From NCBI RefSeq assembly GCF_001432305.1, contig NZ_KQ483358.1, positions 1,700,857 to 1,764,856 of the forward strand: a stretch of DNA of 64,000 nucleotides, given 5' to 3'. The notes under the pieces were generated by a model that was not told the DNA's origin, ran no database searches, and saw only the letters and a list, made by a program, of their open reading frames with translations. Numbering within the stretch: the first letter of the stretch is position 1; each line of letters opens with the position of its first letter. The position numbers and the translations under genes were made by a program. Of the stretch, positions 16,517 through 24,502 are shown one piece after another. The stretch is from Curvibacter sp. PAE-UM (GTDB lineage: Bacteria > Pseudomonadota > Gammaproteobacteria > Burkholderiales > Burkholderiaceae_C).

Positions 16517-18205
16517 ATGCATACCGTCAGAATACTGATCGTGACCGACGGCGGTGGCGGCTACCAGCGCCCCACCGCCATCCCGCCACCCGGCAACACC
16601 GCCTTCCATCTCGGCGAATTCGTCCAGGTGCTGCAAGACACCGACTGGGTGGGCTTCAACCTGCAGATCACCAAGGCGCACCGCCGCAACCCGGCGGGGG
16701 CCGGCGCCGACGTGGTCGACCTCAGGTTCGACACGCACGACCTCTCGCAGTACGACGAGATCCTGCTCTTTGCCATCGAACGCGACGATATGGTCTCCAA
16801 CCGCGCCACGGCGGCCGAGGTGCAGGCCATCTCCAACTTCATGGACGCGGGGGGTGGCGTCTTCGCCACCGGCGACCACGAAGACCTGGGCGCCGGCCTG
16901 TGCCGCGAGATTCCGCGCGTGCGCAACATGCGCCGCTGGTACTACGACACCGCGCCGGCCGGTTTCCCCGTGGCGCCCTCGGGCAGCTCGGCCGACCGGC
17001 ACGACACCACGCGCCAGGGCTTCGACGCGTTCTACCAGTTCAGCGACCAGTCCGACACCATTGCCCAGGAGATCACCCCCCGGCTCTACTTCGGCGGCGG
17101 CAACCGCTACTTCCACTGGCGCTACCCGCACCCGCTGCTGTGCAGCCCGCACGGCGTGGTGCGCCACCTGCCGGACCATCCGCACGAAGGCCAGTGCGAG
17201 GTGCCGGCCAACCTGGGCCTCACCGTCCTGGGCCAGGACGAATACCCCGTGCTGCCCGGCAGCAGCACGCGCCTGGCGCCCGAACTCGTGGCCACCGGTC
17301 GTGTCATCGGCGGGCACAACCTGCTCAACAACAGCGGGGGCGAGTTCAAGCCCACCGTCAATGAAAAGACCTTCGGTGTGATTGGCGCCTACGACGGCCA
17401 TCGCATCGTGCGTGGCAGCACGCGCCTGGGCCGTGTGGTGGTCGACGCCACCTGGCACCACTTCTTCAACGTCAACCTGATGGGCGCGCAGACCGCCGGC
17501 GTCGATGGTTCGGGTGGCGACTTCGTCAAGGAGCGCGGCTTCTACGCGCCGCTCAACCCGGGGCAGGCCGACCACTACCGGATGATCAAGCACTACTTCC
17601 GCAACATCGTCTACTGGCTCATCCCGGCCGGCCGCTACCGCTGGATCTTCGACATCTTCGACCGCTTCGTCGCCTCGCCCTTCTTCTACGAGGAGTTCCG
17701 TTTCCCCTTCCGCGACCATGCGCACATTCCGATCCGCATCCACTTCGCCCTGGCGCAGCTCGCCGAGCAGTACTTTGCCTCGGTGCACGGCGCCTGCTCG
17801 GTGCCCCTGTTCGTGGGCGTGCTCTGGCGCGAGATTCAGCCGCTGCGCCCGATCTGGGACAAGCTCCAGCCCCTGCTCGACCCCTGGCAGCCCGAGCTGC
17901 CCCAGCCCAAGCCGGGCCCGGACCCGCTGCCCTGGGCAAGCAGCGGCCCCACTCCGCAGGACCTGATGCGCCTGCTGCTGGGCGTGACGGTTGCCAGCGC
18001 CGTGCTGGCGCAGCGCGAACTCGAAGGCAGCAAGGCCAAGGACATCACGGCCAAACGCGCCGAGCTCTTCGAGAAACTGCTGCCCAAGGTGGCCGACCAC
18101 GCCATCGGCGAATTCCGCGAGGCCCTCAAGGCCCAGAAGAAGGAACACAGCCAGTACCTGGAGGAGATGGACGCCCTGGTGGGCGTGGCCGGCAAGCGCG
18201 GCTGA
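16517..18205 (+). CDS. 562-residue protein of unrecognised family with GATase/ThuA-like N-terminus
   Basis: AAGGAGG precedes the ATG at 16517. Residues 1-20 form a beta strand plus glycine loop (Ile-Leu-Ile-Val-Thr-Asp-Gly-Gly-Gly-Gly). At 79-87 comes Tyr-Asp-Glu-Ile-Leu-Leu-Phe-Ala-Ile, and at 111-123 Ala-Gly-Gly-Gly-Val-Phe-Ala-Thr-Gly-Asp-His-Glu-Asp. This order resembles class I glutamine-amidotransferase-like or ThuA-like folds, without a nucleophile Cys at the elbow. Around residue 325 a Val-Val-Val-Asp-Ala-Thr-Trp-His-His-Phe-Phe-Asn segment, rich in His, may bind metal. The C-terminal about 150 residues are helical and charged. No signal peptide or membrane helix. I cannot assign a function. 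Confidence 0.75.
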   Translation: MHTVRILIVTDGGGGYQRPTAIPPPGNTAFHLGEFVQVLQDTDWVGFNLQITKAHRRNPAGAGADVVDLRFDTHDLSQYDEILLFAIERDDMVSNRATAAEVQAISNFMDAGGGVFATGDHEDLGAGLCREIPRVRNMRRWYYDTAPAGFPVAPSGSSADRHDTTRQGFDAFYQFSDQSDTIAQEITPRLYFGGGNRYFHWRYPHPLLCSPHGVVRHLPDHPHEGQCEVPANLGLTVLGQDEYPVLPGSSTRLAPELVATGRVIGGHNLLNNSGGEFKPTVNEKTFGVIGAYDGHRIVRGSTRLGRVVVDATWHHFFNVNLMGAQTAGVDGSGGDFVKERGFYAPLNPGQADHYRMIKHYFRNIVYWLIPAGRYRWIFDIFDRFVASPFFYEEFRFPFRDHAHIPIRIHFALAQLAEQYFASVHGACSVPLFVGVLWREIQPLRPIWDKLQPLLDPWQPELPQPKPGPDPLPWASSGPTPQDLMRLLLGVTVASAVLAQRELEGSKAKDITAKRAELFEKLLPKVADHAIGEFREALKAQKKEHSQYLEEMDALVGVAGKRG

Positions 18206-18273
18206 AGCGTGCCGCAGCCCGGTCTGGCGCCCCGGGCTGCGTGCATTTCCCGGGGTGTCGTGCCGCCGTGCGA

Positions 18274-18279
18274 TAGCAT
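18274..18279 (+). promoter_or_regulatory. Candidate -10 element TAGCAT, leaderless arrangement
   Basis: TAGCAT is followed by six bases (CGCCCC) and the ATG at 18286, with no ribosome binding site. Confidence 0.4.
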
Positions 18280-18285
18280 CGCCCC

Positions 18286-18972
18286 ATGAGTTTCCAATAC
18301 GAGAGCGTTCAAACCGCTGCGCTGTACCCCGACGTTTTCCGTGTCGCCGCGCCCGCAGTCCCTGTGGAGCGGCAGGTGTGGCCCCGCAAACCCGGGGTGT
18401 TCATCCGCCTGGCGGCCGCTCCGGCGCAAGCCGGCGAAACGGGCGCCGAGGTCGCCCCCCCGGTGCGCGAGCTGGTGGCCGGGCAGCTGGGCCTGGTGCC
18501 GCGCTGGGTCAAGTCGGCCTCGGACGCCAAGTTGCGCTCGACCAAGCTGGATGTGGCGCGTTCGGAGATCGTCACCACCTCCAACAACTTCCGCGATGCC
18601 TGGCTGGCCGGCCAGTTCTGCATCGTGCCCATGATGGCCTTCCTGGAAGACGACTGGCGCAGCGGCAAGGCCGTGCCCACCCGCATCGCCCGCGTGGACG
18701 GCCAGCCCATGGGGGTGGCGGGCCTGTGGGAGCGCTGGGTGGGGGCGGGGGGCGAGGACATCGTCAGCTACACCCTGCTCACGGTGAACGCCAACAGCCA
18801 CGCCCTGATGCACCGCTACCAGCAGCCCGGCAGCGAAAAACGCATGCCGGCCATCCTGAACGAAGGTGCGTATGAGGCCTGGCTCGGCGCGCGCCCCGAG
18901 AAGGCCAGGGAATTCATGCGGGCCTATGCGGCCAGCGCGCTGACGGCCAACCCGGTCGAGAAAACCCGCTGA
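18286..18972 (+). CDS. SRAP (YedK/HMCES)-family protein lacking the catalytic residues
   Basis: The 228-residue protein shows the SRAP fold order: Gly-Leu-Val-Pro-Arg-Trp-Val-Lys (69-76), Ala-Arg-Ser-Glu-Ile-Val (91-96), Phe-Arg-Asp-Ala-Trp (102-106), Cys-Ile-Val-Pro (112-115), Gly-Val-Ala-Gly-Leu-Trp-Glu-Arg-Trp (143-151) and Glu-Lys-Arg-Met-Pro (184-188). SRAP proteins cross-link to abasic sites in single-stranded DNA through Cys2, with an Asn, a Glu and a His assisting. Here residue 2 is Ser, the Asn of the Asn-Ala-Arg motif is Val90, and the His before Arg-Met-Pro appears replaced by Gln179/180; only the Glu (121) remains. It may bind DNA without cross-linking. Confidence 0.8.
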   Translation: MSFQYESVQTAALYPDVFRVAAPAVPVERQVWPRKPGVFIRLAAAPAQAGETGAEVAPPVRELVAGQLGLVPRWVKSASDAKLRSTKLDVARSEIVTTSNNFRDAWLAGQFCIVPMMAFLEDDWRSGKAVPTRIARVDGQPMGVAGLWERWVGAGGEDIVSYTLLTVNANSHALMHRYQQPGSEKRMPAILNEGAYEAWLGARPEKAREFMRAYAASALTANPVEKTR

Positions 18973-19003
18973 GCTGCACCCGGCCCGCTGCCGGGCTCAC
19001 CCG

Positions 19004-19252
19004 CTAGTGGGTGACGAACTCGTAGACGATCTCTTCGCTCTCCACCATGTCCAGGATGTCGTTCAGCATCTCGTCGCTGTCCGTGCTGCTCCAGGTCTCC
19101 TCGGGGTCGCTGGCGAACAGCGGCTCGATGGCCAGGTCCATGAACTGGCCGTTGGGCAGCTTCAGGACAGGCGTGCCCTCGGAGGTCTGGACCAGCTCCC
19201 AGTCGGCGGGGACGGTCATCTCCAGATTGATCTGGACCTTGAGTTTTTTCAT
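19004..19252 (-). CDS. Acidic 82-residue hypothetical protein
   Basis: The product is small and acidic, rich in Glu, Asp and Ser, with a beta-strand-like start (Leu-Lys-Val-Gln-Ile-Asn-Leu) and an acidic helical end. AAGGAA precedes the ATG at 19252. No cysteines, no membrane segment, no family recognised. It converges with the SRAP-like gene and lies downstream of a diguanylate cyclase gene on the same strand. Confidence 0.65.
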   Translation of the reverse strand: MKKLKVQINLEMTVPADWELVQTSEGTPVLKLPNGQFMDLAIEPLFASDPEETWSSTDSDEMLNDILDMVESEEIVYEFVTH

Positions 19253-19291
19253 GGGGGTTCCTTGTGTGTGTGGCTGTGTGTGGCCGCGAGC

Positions 19292-19534
19292 TTAGCCCAG
19301 TGGCGTGACATTGAGTTTGGCGCTCACCTCGGCGGCATCCGGGGCGGCAAAGGGCGTGTTGTGCTTGTCGGTGAGCGGGCCGCCCCCGGGGATCACCTGG
19401 CCCGCGGCGTCAAAACCGATGGCCTTGAATTTCCAGACCGCGCCGATGCGCTTGAGATAACCCAGGTGCGCACCATCGGGCCCGTGCACGCTGCGCACGT
19501 CGGGGTTCACCGGGCGCAAGGTGAGGGCCGCCAC
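19292..19534 (-). CDS. 80-residue hypothetical protein coupled to the diguanylate cyclase gene
   Basis: The product is a small soluble protein with Leu-Gly-Tyr-Leu-Lys-Arg-Ile-Gly-Ala-Val-Trp-Lys-Phe-Lys-Ala in its centre, a compact beta-rich pattern. The start is GTG at 19534, three bases after the TGA of the upstream cyclase gene, so translation is probably coupled. I cannot name the family. It might modulate or simply travel with the cyclase. Confidence 0.6.
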   Translation of the reverse strand: MAALTLRPVNPDVRSVHGPDGAHLGYLKRIGAVWKFKAIGFDAAGQVIPGGGPLTDKHNTPFAAPDAAEVSAKLNVTPLG

Positions 19535-19537
19535 GTT

Positions 19538-20758
19538 TCAGCCCGCCCGTGTCTCGGCGGACACCATGTGGCCGCGGCCGGCGTGCTTGGCGCCATAGAG
19601 CGCCGCATCGGCGCGGGCCATGAGCGACTCCAGCGTCTCGTGCCGGTCACGGCACAGGGCATGGCCGGTGCTGAAGTCCAGGTTGAAGTGGATGGCCTGC
19701 GGTGCGGCCTTGGCCAGTTCGGCACGCAGGCGATGGTCGAAGGCCTGTGCGGCGGCGGTGTCGGCGTGGGCCAGCAGCACGCAGAACTCCTCGCCGCCCA
19801 GGCGCGCATTCACGTCGCCTGCGCGCTGGCACTGTTTGAGCAGGTCGCCGAAGAACACCAGCGCCGCGTCACCGGTCTCGTGGCCGTAGGTGTCGTTGAT
19901 GCGCTTGAAGTGGTCCAGGTCGATCATCAGCAGTGACAGCGGATACCCGTGGCGCTGCGCATAACGCAGGGCCCGGTCCGCCTGCTCGGCCCAGCCGTTG
20001 CGGTTGACCAGGCCTGTGAGCGCATCGGTGACGACCAGGGTGCGCAGCTTGTGCTGCGCCTCTTCGCGCCAGGCCGCCAGGATGGCGATATTGATCAGCA
20101 CCAGCGTCACGTTGGCGGCCACCAGCGCCGTCAGGTTGACCGGCGTGGGTGCGCGGAAAAAGGGGTAGAGCTCGGTGAACCAGGCGCCCAGGATGCCGCG
20201 CAGCGCGGTGAGGATGGCCATCAGGCCGACACAGCCGAACAGCAGGAAACGCCAGTTGCCCTGGCCGAACTCGCGGTTCACCGGCAGCAGCGCGGCGCGC
20301 GCCAGGATCAGCAACTGCCCCGCGATCAGCAGGTTGGCCCAGCCCACACGCACCGGGTAGCTGCCAAAACTCAGGGCGTAACCCAGCGGCGTGGCCAGCA
20401 CCAGCACCAGCAACAAGCGGCCCAGCGGGCGCGGTCCCAGCCAGTGGCTGAGGGCGCGATAGACCAGCCAGTTGCTCAGGCTCAGCAGTCCCATGGCCAC
20501 GCTGGAGAGCAGCCAGTCGGGCCACTGCTCGCGCCAGAAGCCGGCAAAGATCAATGCCAGCCAGGCGGCCCCGTTGATCATCAAGGAGGCGCGCGCATTG
20601 TGCGCGGCCGGGCTCAGGTTCTGCCCCATCACCAAGGGCAGGGCCAGCGACATCGCCAACAGGTTGGCGACGTTCAGAAAAATCAGGGTGGTGGGGTCGA
20701 GTGACACGGGCGGAGAGCGGGGCGGTAGGCCCGACGCGACCGCCAGTTTAGTCGACAT
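19538..20758 (-). CDS. Membrane-bound diguanylate cyclase (GGEEF)
   Basis: The 406-residue protein has six or seven membrane helices in its first about 225 residues. A GGDEF domain follows, with Asp-Ala-Leu-Thr-Gly-Leu-Val-Asn-Arg, Met-Ile-Asp-Leu-Asp-His-Phe-Lys-Arg-Ile-Asn-Asp and the active-site motif Gly-Gly-Glu-Glu-Phe (in Arg-Leu-Gly-Gly-Glu-Glu-Phe). All metal- and GTP-binding residues expected for cyclic-di-GMP synthesis are present. No RxxD inhibitory site is evident upstream of the motif (the preceding residues are Asp-Val-Asn-Ala). ATG 20758 and GTG 20767 are both possible starts; neither has a strong Shine-Dalgarno. Confidence 0.9.
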   Translation of the reverse strand: MSTKLAVASGLPPRSPPVSLDPTTLIFLNVANLLAMSLALPLVMGQNLSPAAHNARASLMINGAAWLALIFAGFWREQWPDWLLSSVAMGLLSLSNWLVYRALSHWLGPRPLGRLLLVLVLATPLGYALSFGSYPVRVGWANLLIAGQLLILARAALLPVNREFGQGNWRFLLFGCVGLMAILTALRGILGAWFTELYPFFRAPTPVNLTALVAANVTLVLINIAILAAWREEAQHKLRTLVVTDALTGLVNRNGWAEQADRALRYAQRHGYPLSLLMIDLDHFKRINDTYGHETGDAALVFFGDLLKQCQRAGDVNARLGGEEFCVLLAHADTAAAQAFDHRLRAELAKAAPQAIHFNLDFSTGHALCRDRHETLESLMARADAALYGAKHAGRGHMVSAETRAG

Positions 20759-20819
20759 TCCGCACACTGAGCCGTGTGCATGCCGCCCGGGCTATGGGCC
20801 AGGCTCCCGGCGCACGCCC

Positions 20820-22697
20820 TCAGTTGCAGGCGCCGCACTTGTTCGGGTCGACCCGCAGCGCGCTGGCCGTGCCCTTCATGCGGCGGCAGGACTCCTGGCG
20901 CTCGGCCTCGTAGCCGTTGAAGTTGAACTTGCGCTTCACGCAGGCGTTGCTGGAGGCCAGCACGCAGAAAGTGTCGAGCTGGGAGTCGCCATAGGGGCGG
21001 GCGCCGGACATGGCCTCCTGCTGGCAGGCCAGTTCGCCTGCGTCGAAGGTGGCCTTGGGCACGCCGCCCTTCATCGCGCCGCCGCTGCCGGACCCGCCGC
21101 CGCTGTTCGAGCCGGCACCCGTGCCGGCGCCAGCCACGCTCTGCTGGAAGTTGGACACGCCGCTCTGCCCGGCCATGCTGTCCTGCAGCACCCCCGAGAT
21201 CACCCGGGCCTGCTGCTCTGACGGCAGCTTGTCCAGCCCGCCGATGGCTGCCCCACCCAGCAGTGCCGCCGCCTTGCCCCACTGGAAGCCCGAGGACTCC
21301 TGGCGTTGCGGCTGCGGGGCCTGGGCCTGCTGCTGCGCGGCTGCGTCGGCGCGCTTGCCGTCCACCCAGTTGCCGGCGTAGCGGGTGCCGTCCTTGTAGG
21401 TCATGACGCCGTAGCCCGTCTCCTCGCCGTTCTCGTAGTTGCCTTCGTAGCGCTGGCCGCTGGGCCAGGTGTAGACCCCTGGGCCCGAGAACTTGTCGTT
21501 TGCATAGCCGCCCACATGGCGGTGGCCGCTTGCGTAGGTTCTCACGCCCTGGCCGTGCCGCTTGCCGGCGACGAAATCGCCCTCATAGCGGTCGCCGTTG
21601 GCCGCGACGAAGACGCCCTTGCCGTGGTACCTGTTGTCCGCCACGTCGCCCTCGTAGCGCTGGCCGCTGGGCCAGGTGTACACGGCCTTGCCGGCGCGAT
21701 TGCCATTGACGTAGTCGCCCTCGTAGCGCATGCCACTGGCGTGGACCACCACGGCCTTGCCGTGGAACTGGTCCGCCAGGAAATCGCCCTCGTAGCGGTC
21801 GCCGGTGGCCCAGGTGAAGACGCCCTTGCCCTGCTTCTGCCCGTTGACGAAATCGCCCTCGTAGCGATTGCCCGAGGCATAGGCCACGCTGCCGCGGCCG
21901 GTCTTCTTGGCGTTCACGAACTCCAGGTCCACCGGCATGCGCTCGCCGCTGGCGCTGATGCGCGTGCCCTGGCTGACGACGTCGTTCACGAAGCGGCCTT
22001 CGAAGCGCGAGCCGTCGGCGTACTGCAGCACCGCGTTGCCCTCGCGCTTGTTCGCGACGAACTCGCCCGTGTAGCGGTCGCCGTTGGCCAGCGTCAGCAC
22101 GCCCTGGCCGTGGAACTGGCTGTTGACGTAGTCGCCTTCATAGCGCTGGCCGTTGGCCCAGACCTGCAGACCTTTGCCCTGGCGCTGGTCCGCGACGAAA
22201 TCGCCCTGGTAGCGCATGCCGTCCGCCCAGGTGTAGACGCCCTTGCCCTGGTAGTTGTCCGTGATGAAGTCGCCCTCATAGCGGTTGCCGCTGGCCATGG
22301 TCTGAACACCCTTGCCATGGCGCTTGCCTGCGGCGAAGTCACCCTCGTAGCGCGCACCGTCCTTCCAGATGAACACACCCTTGCCGGAGCGCAGGCTCGC
22401 GGCGAAGTCGCCCTCGTAGCGGTCGCCACTGGCCAGGGTCAGCACCCCCTTGCCCTGCATCTGGCCCTGGACGAAATCGCCCTCGTAGCGTTGCCCGCTG
22501 GTCCAGGTCATCACGCCAGTGCCCTGGGGCTTGCCGTTGGCCATGCCGCCTTCGTAGCGGATGCCCTGGTCCCAGACATAGATCCCCTGGCCCGTGGCCG
22601 GGTCGAAAGAGACCAGCTTGTCGGCCAGGGCCGGGCCGGCGGCCAGGACGGTGAAAAGCGATGCAATGCCGATCAGGACGGAAAGACGCAGGCGCAT
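20820..22697 (-). CDS. Exported MORN-repeat protein with about 18 repeats
   Basis: The 625-residue protein begins with a signal peptide (ending Ala-Leu-Ala-Asp, about residue 25). About 18 consecutive 23-residue MORN units (Gly-Lys-Gly-Val-x-Thr-x-x-x-Gly-x-Arg-Tyr-Glu-Gly-Asp-Phe consensus) follow over residues 30-450; the tenth unit is degenerate and one residue longer. Next is a Gln/Ala/Pro linker and a Gly/Ser-rich segment. A C-terminal domain of about 90 residues has seven Cys (Ala-Cys-Gln-Gln, Phe-Cys-Val, Ala-Cys-Val-Lys, Ser-Cys-Arg-Arg, Lys-Cys-Gly-Ala-Cys), so disulfides are likely. MORN repeats usually bind lipids or proteins at membranes; here the location is periplasm or cell surface. 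Confidence 0.85.
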   Translation of the reverse strand: MRLRLSVLIGIASLFTVLAAGPALADKLVSFDPATGQGIYVWDQGIRYEGGMANGKPQGTGVMTWTSGQRYEGDFVQGQMQGKGVLTLASGDRYEGDFAASLRSGKGVFIWKDGARYEGDFAAGKRHGKGVQTMASGNRYEGDFITDNYQGKGVYTWADGMRYQGDFVADQRQGKGLQVWANGQRYEGDYVNSQFHGQGVLTLANGDRYTGEFVANKREGNAVLQYADGSRFEGRFVNDVVSQGTRISASGERMPVDLEFVNAKKTGRGSVAYASGNRYEGDFVNGQKQGKGVFTWATGDRYEGDFLADQFHGKAVVVHASGMRYEGDYVNGNRAGKAVYTWPSGQRYEGDVADNRYHGKGVFVAANGDRYEGDFVAGKRHGQGVRTYASGHRHVGGYANDKFSGPGVYTWPSGQRYEGNYENGEETGYGVMTYKDGTRYAGNWVDGKRADAAAQQQAQAPQPQRQESSGFQWGKAAALLGGAAIGGLDKLPSEQQARVISGVLQDSMAGQSGVSNFQQSVAGAGTGAGSNSGGGSGSGGAMKGGVPKATFDAGELACQQEAMSGARPYGDSQLDTFCVLASSNACVKRKFNFNGYEAERQESCRRMKGTASALRVDPNKCGACN

Positions 22698-22798
22698 GGG
22701 TGGGCTCACTGGGTGGTGTGGATGAGGTGGAAATGACTATAAGCGAGCCCCCGGCCCGGCCGGCGTGAAAAAAGCACGGCTTGCGCGCCCGGTGGCGC

Positions 22799-23125
22799 TC
22801 AGGCCTGCCAGACGCCAAAACCCGCCGAGCGCAAGTCGATGCCGATCTCGATTTCCTTGTCCACGGCGTCGTCGTAGCGCATGGGGTTGAAGCCCTCGTA
22901 CAGATCGGGCAGCAGGCGCAGGCCGTATTTCGTCACGTAGCTGTTGGCCTGGATGCCGGCCATGTGCTTGTCGAAACGCACATCCGGGTCCAGGCCCGTC
23001 ATGCCCACGTAGACGCAGGGCCTGCCGTCCACGTAGCCCGGGTTGTTCTTCCTGAACCTGGCCTCCAACAGCACGTCCTTCGACAGCTCGATGACGTAGA
23101 CGTGGTAGTGGGGACGGCGGGCCAT
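22799..23125 (-). CDS. GIY-YIG-like small protein
   Basis: The 108-residue product has paired strands His-Val-Tyr-Val-Ile-Glu-Leu and Cys-Val-Tyr-Val-Gly-Met-Thr-Gly, then Pro-Asp-Val-Arg-Phe-Asp-Lys-His. This is the pattern of the GIY-YIG nuclease core with its conserved Arg. A catalytic Glu candidate lies near the C-terminus (Val-Asp-Lys-Glu-Ile-Glu-Ile). There is no accessory DNA-binding domain, so cleavage and target are unknown. An upstream in-frame ATG (23152) is possible; the ATG at 23125 begins where homology-like sequence begins. Confidence 0.6.
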   Translation of the reverse strand: MARRPHYHVYVIELSKDVLLEARFRKNNPGYVDGRPCVYVGMTGLDPDVRFDKHMAGIQANSYVTKYGLRLLPDLYEGFNPMRYDDAVDKEIEIGIDLRSAGFGVWQA

Positions 23126-23344
23126 GGTGGAGGGGCGTTGCTTGCCCGCCATTATTGATGCGGGCCGCAAGACACGGCGGCTTGCTGTGCCGCCCTTGTT
23201 TTTCTGCCAGAAACCATGGCGCTGCGCAAAGCGGTAATAGTTCGCATCGTTATCGCGGCGATGTGTGAACTACGCCCGTGCGGGGGGATGCCAGATGCGC
23301 GCGGGCTGCCCATACTGACTCCATCGGCCTCTGAGGAGCACATC

Positions 23345-23869
23345 ATGAAGTTGACCGCCCTGCTTGTTTTCGTCACCGCGCTTGCCGCTGGCGGACCCGC
23401 GTGGTCCGATACGGTGCGCCATCCAACGTCGGCCGAAACCTGGCTGGCCCAGCGCCAGGCGCAGGAGCAGCAGGACGACACCCGCTACCGGGTCTGTGAC
23501 GCGCAGCGCGCCGACAACCCGGCCACCCGCAGCGTCGACTTCACCGCCGCCGGCCGCCGTTGCCTGATCGCCGCGCTGGGCCAGGCCGCCTCGGTGCAGG
23601 GCACGCTGGTGCTGCTGCGCAATGCCTCGGTGGCCCTGCGCAAGAACCCCGCGGATCAAGCACTGCGCAAGGCGGCACAAGGCGCCGTGGACCGGGCCCG
23701 CGTCAAGCTGGCCGCCGATCTGCCGGGCCTGCGCGAGCGTTTCAAGGAAGACGCCGCCGCGCTGGACCTGGCCGAGTTCTCCATCCACCTGCCGCAGCTG
23801 CATGAGCAGCAGCAACAGTGGCGGCTGAAGACCTACCTGGCAGCGTCGAAGGCATCGGGTCAGGACTGA
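23345..23869 (+). CDS. Secreted helical hypothetical protein
   Basis: GAGGAG precedes the ATG at 23345. The 174-residue product has a signal peptide (about 1-20) and a helical, Gln/Arg/Ala-rich mature region with two Cys residues about 37 apart (Arg-Val-Cys-Asp and Arg-Cys-Leu). The frame is open upstream to 23216 but lacks a signal for an earlier start. No family recognised. It is convergent with the OsmC-family gene. Confidence 0.65.
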   Translation: MKLTALLVFVTALAAGGPAWSDTVRHPTSAETWLAQRQAQEQQDDTRYRVCDAQRADNPATRSVDFTAAGRRCLIAALGQAASVQGTLVLLRNASVALRKNPADQALRKAAQGAVDRARVKLAADLPGLRERFKEDAAALDLAEFSIHLPQLHEQQQQWRLKTYLAASKASGQD

Positions 23870-23890
23870 ACCGGCGCACAGCGCGCGCGG

Positions 23891-24310
23891 TCACTTGCGG
23901 CGCAGCGTGCCCGCCAGTTCGGTGCCGGGTGCCACGGTGTTGAAGACCGTGCCGTATTTCTTCACGTTCTCGTGCAGCAGGGCCAGGCGCTGCTCGCTCT
24001 CGTCCGTGTCCACGATGATCTCGTAGCGGATGCTCTCCATCTTGGGTGGCACGTCCTGGCGCACGCCGTCCACCACCACCTCCACGCCGCGCAGCTGGAA
24101 CTTCAGGATGGGCACCACCCGCTCGATGCCCTTGACCATGCAGGCCGAGAGCGCGGCCAGCAACAGCTCGGCCGGGTTGAAGGCGGCGGGGTTGCCGGCC
24201 AGGTCCGTGTCCAGCGCGATCTCGGCGCTCTTGCAGACAGCGCGGCTGCTGTGCGCGTCCACGCGGCGGGTTTCCACGTGGAAGGTCATCTTGGCGGGAG
24301 GGGTCGTCAT
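23891..24310 (-). CDS. OsmC/Ohr-family protein with only one of the two family cysteines
   Basis: The 139-residue protein has the OsmC order: Asn-Pro-Ala-Glu-Leu-Leu-Leu-Ala-Ala-Leu-Ser-Ala-Cys (Cys57) followed by a long helix, then a beta-rich half with Ile-Arg-Tyr-Glu-Ile-Ile-Val-Asp. OsmC/Ohr peroxidases need a second Cys in a Cys-Pro-Val-like motif near residue 120; here the stretch is Lys-Lys-Tyr-Gly-Thr-Val. Peroxidase activity through a disulfide with Cys57 is therefore doubtful; Cys26 is elsewhere. The ATG overlaps the stop of the 24307-24453 gene by 4 bp (ATGA). Confidence 0.8.
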   Translation of the reverse strand: MTTPPAKMTFHVETRRVDAHSSRAVCKSAEIALDTDLAGNPAAFNPAELLLAALSACMVKGIERVVPILKFQLRGVEVVVDGVRQDVPPKMESIRYEIIVDTDESEQRLALLHENVKKYGTVFNTVAPGTELAGTLRRK

Positions 24311-24453
24311 GCGTCCGTCTGCTTGATCGCGTATTTCGCCAGCACTTCGGCCAAGGGGATAGCGGGTAGTTCACCGCGGCGGTAGGCGGCCAGGCGATCC
24401 TCGGCCTCTTGGGCCCACAGCTCATCCAGGGTGGAAACTGGCGGGTTGCTCAT
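24307..24453 (-). CDS. 48-residue addiction-module antitoxin-like protein
   Basis: The protein reads Thr-Leu-Asp-Glu-Leu-Trp-Ala-Gln-Glu-Ala-Glu-Asp-Arg-Leu, then Ala-Tyr-Arg-Arg-Gly-Glu-Leu-Pro-Ala-Ile-Pro. I associate this pattern with the short helical antitoxins of the addiction-module family paired with ParE-type toxins. GAAGG precedes the ATG at 24453; an upstream extension of 39 codons lacks support. No ParE-like gene follows. Instead the stop overlaps the OsmC-family start. It is 49 bases downstream of the 42-residue ORF behind the zeta-like gene. Confidence 0.6.
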   Translation of the reverse strand: MSNPPVSTLDELWAQEAEDRLAAYRRGELPAIPLAEVLAKYAIKQTDA

Positions 24454-24502
24454 TTCGTTACCTTCACACCCCTCCAGAAGACCGTGCGGCCTAAGCTTGA
24501 TG

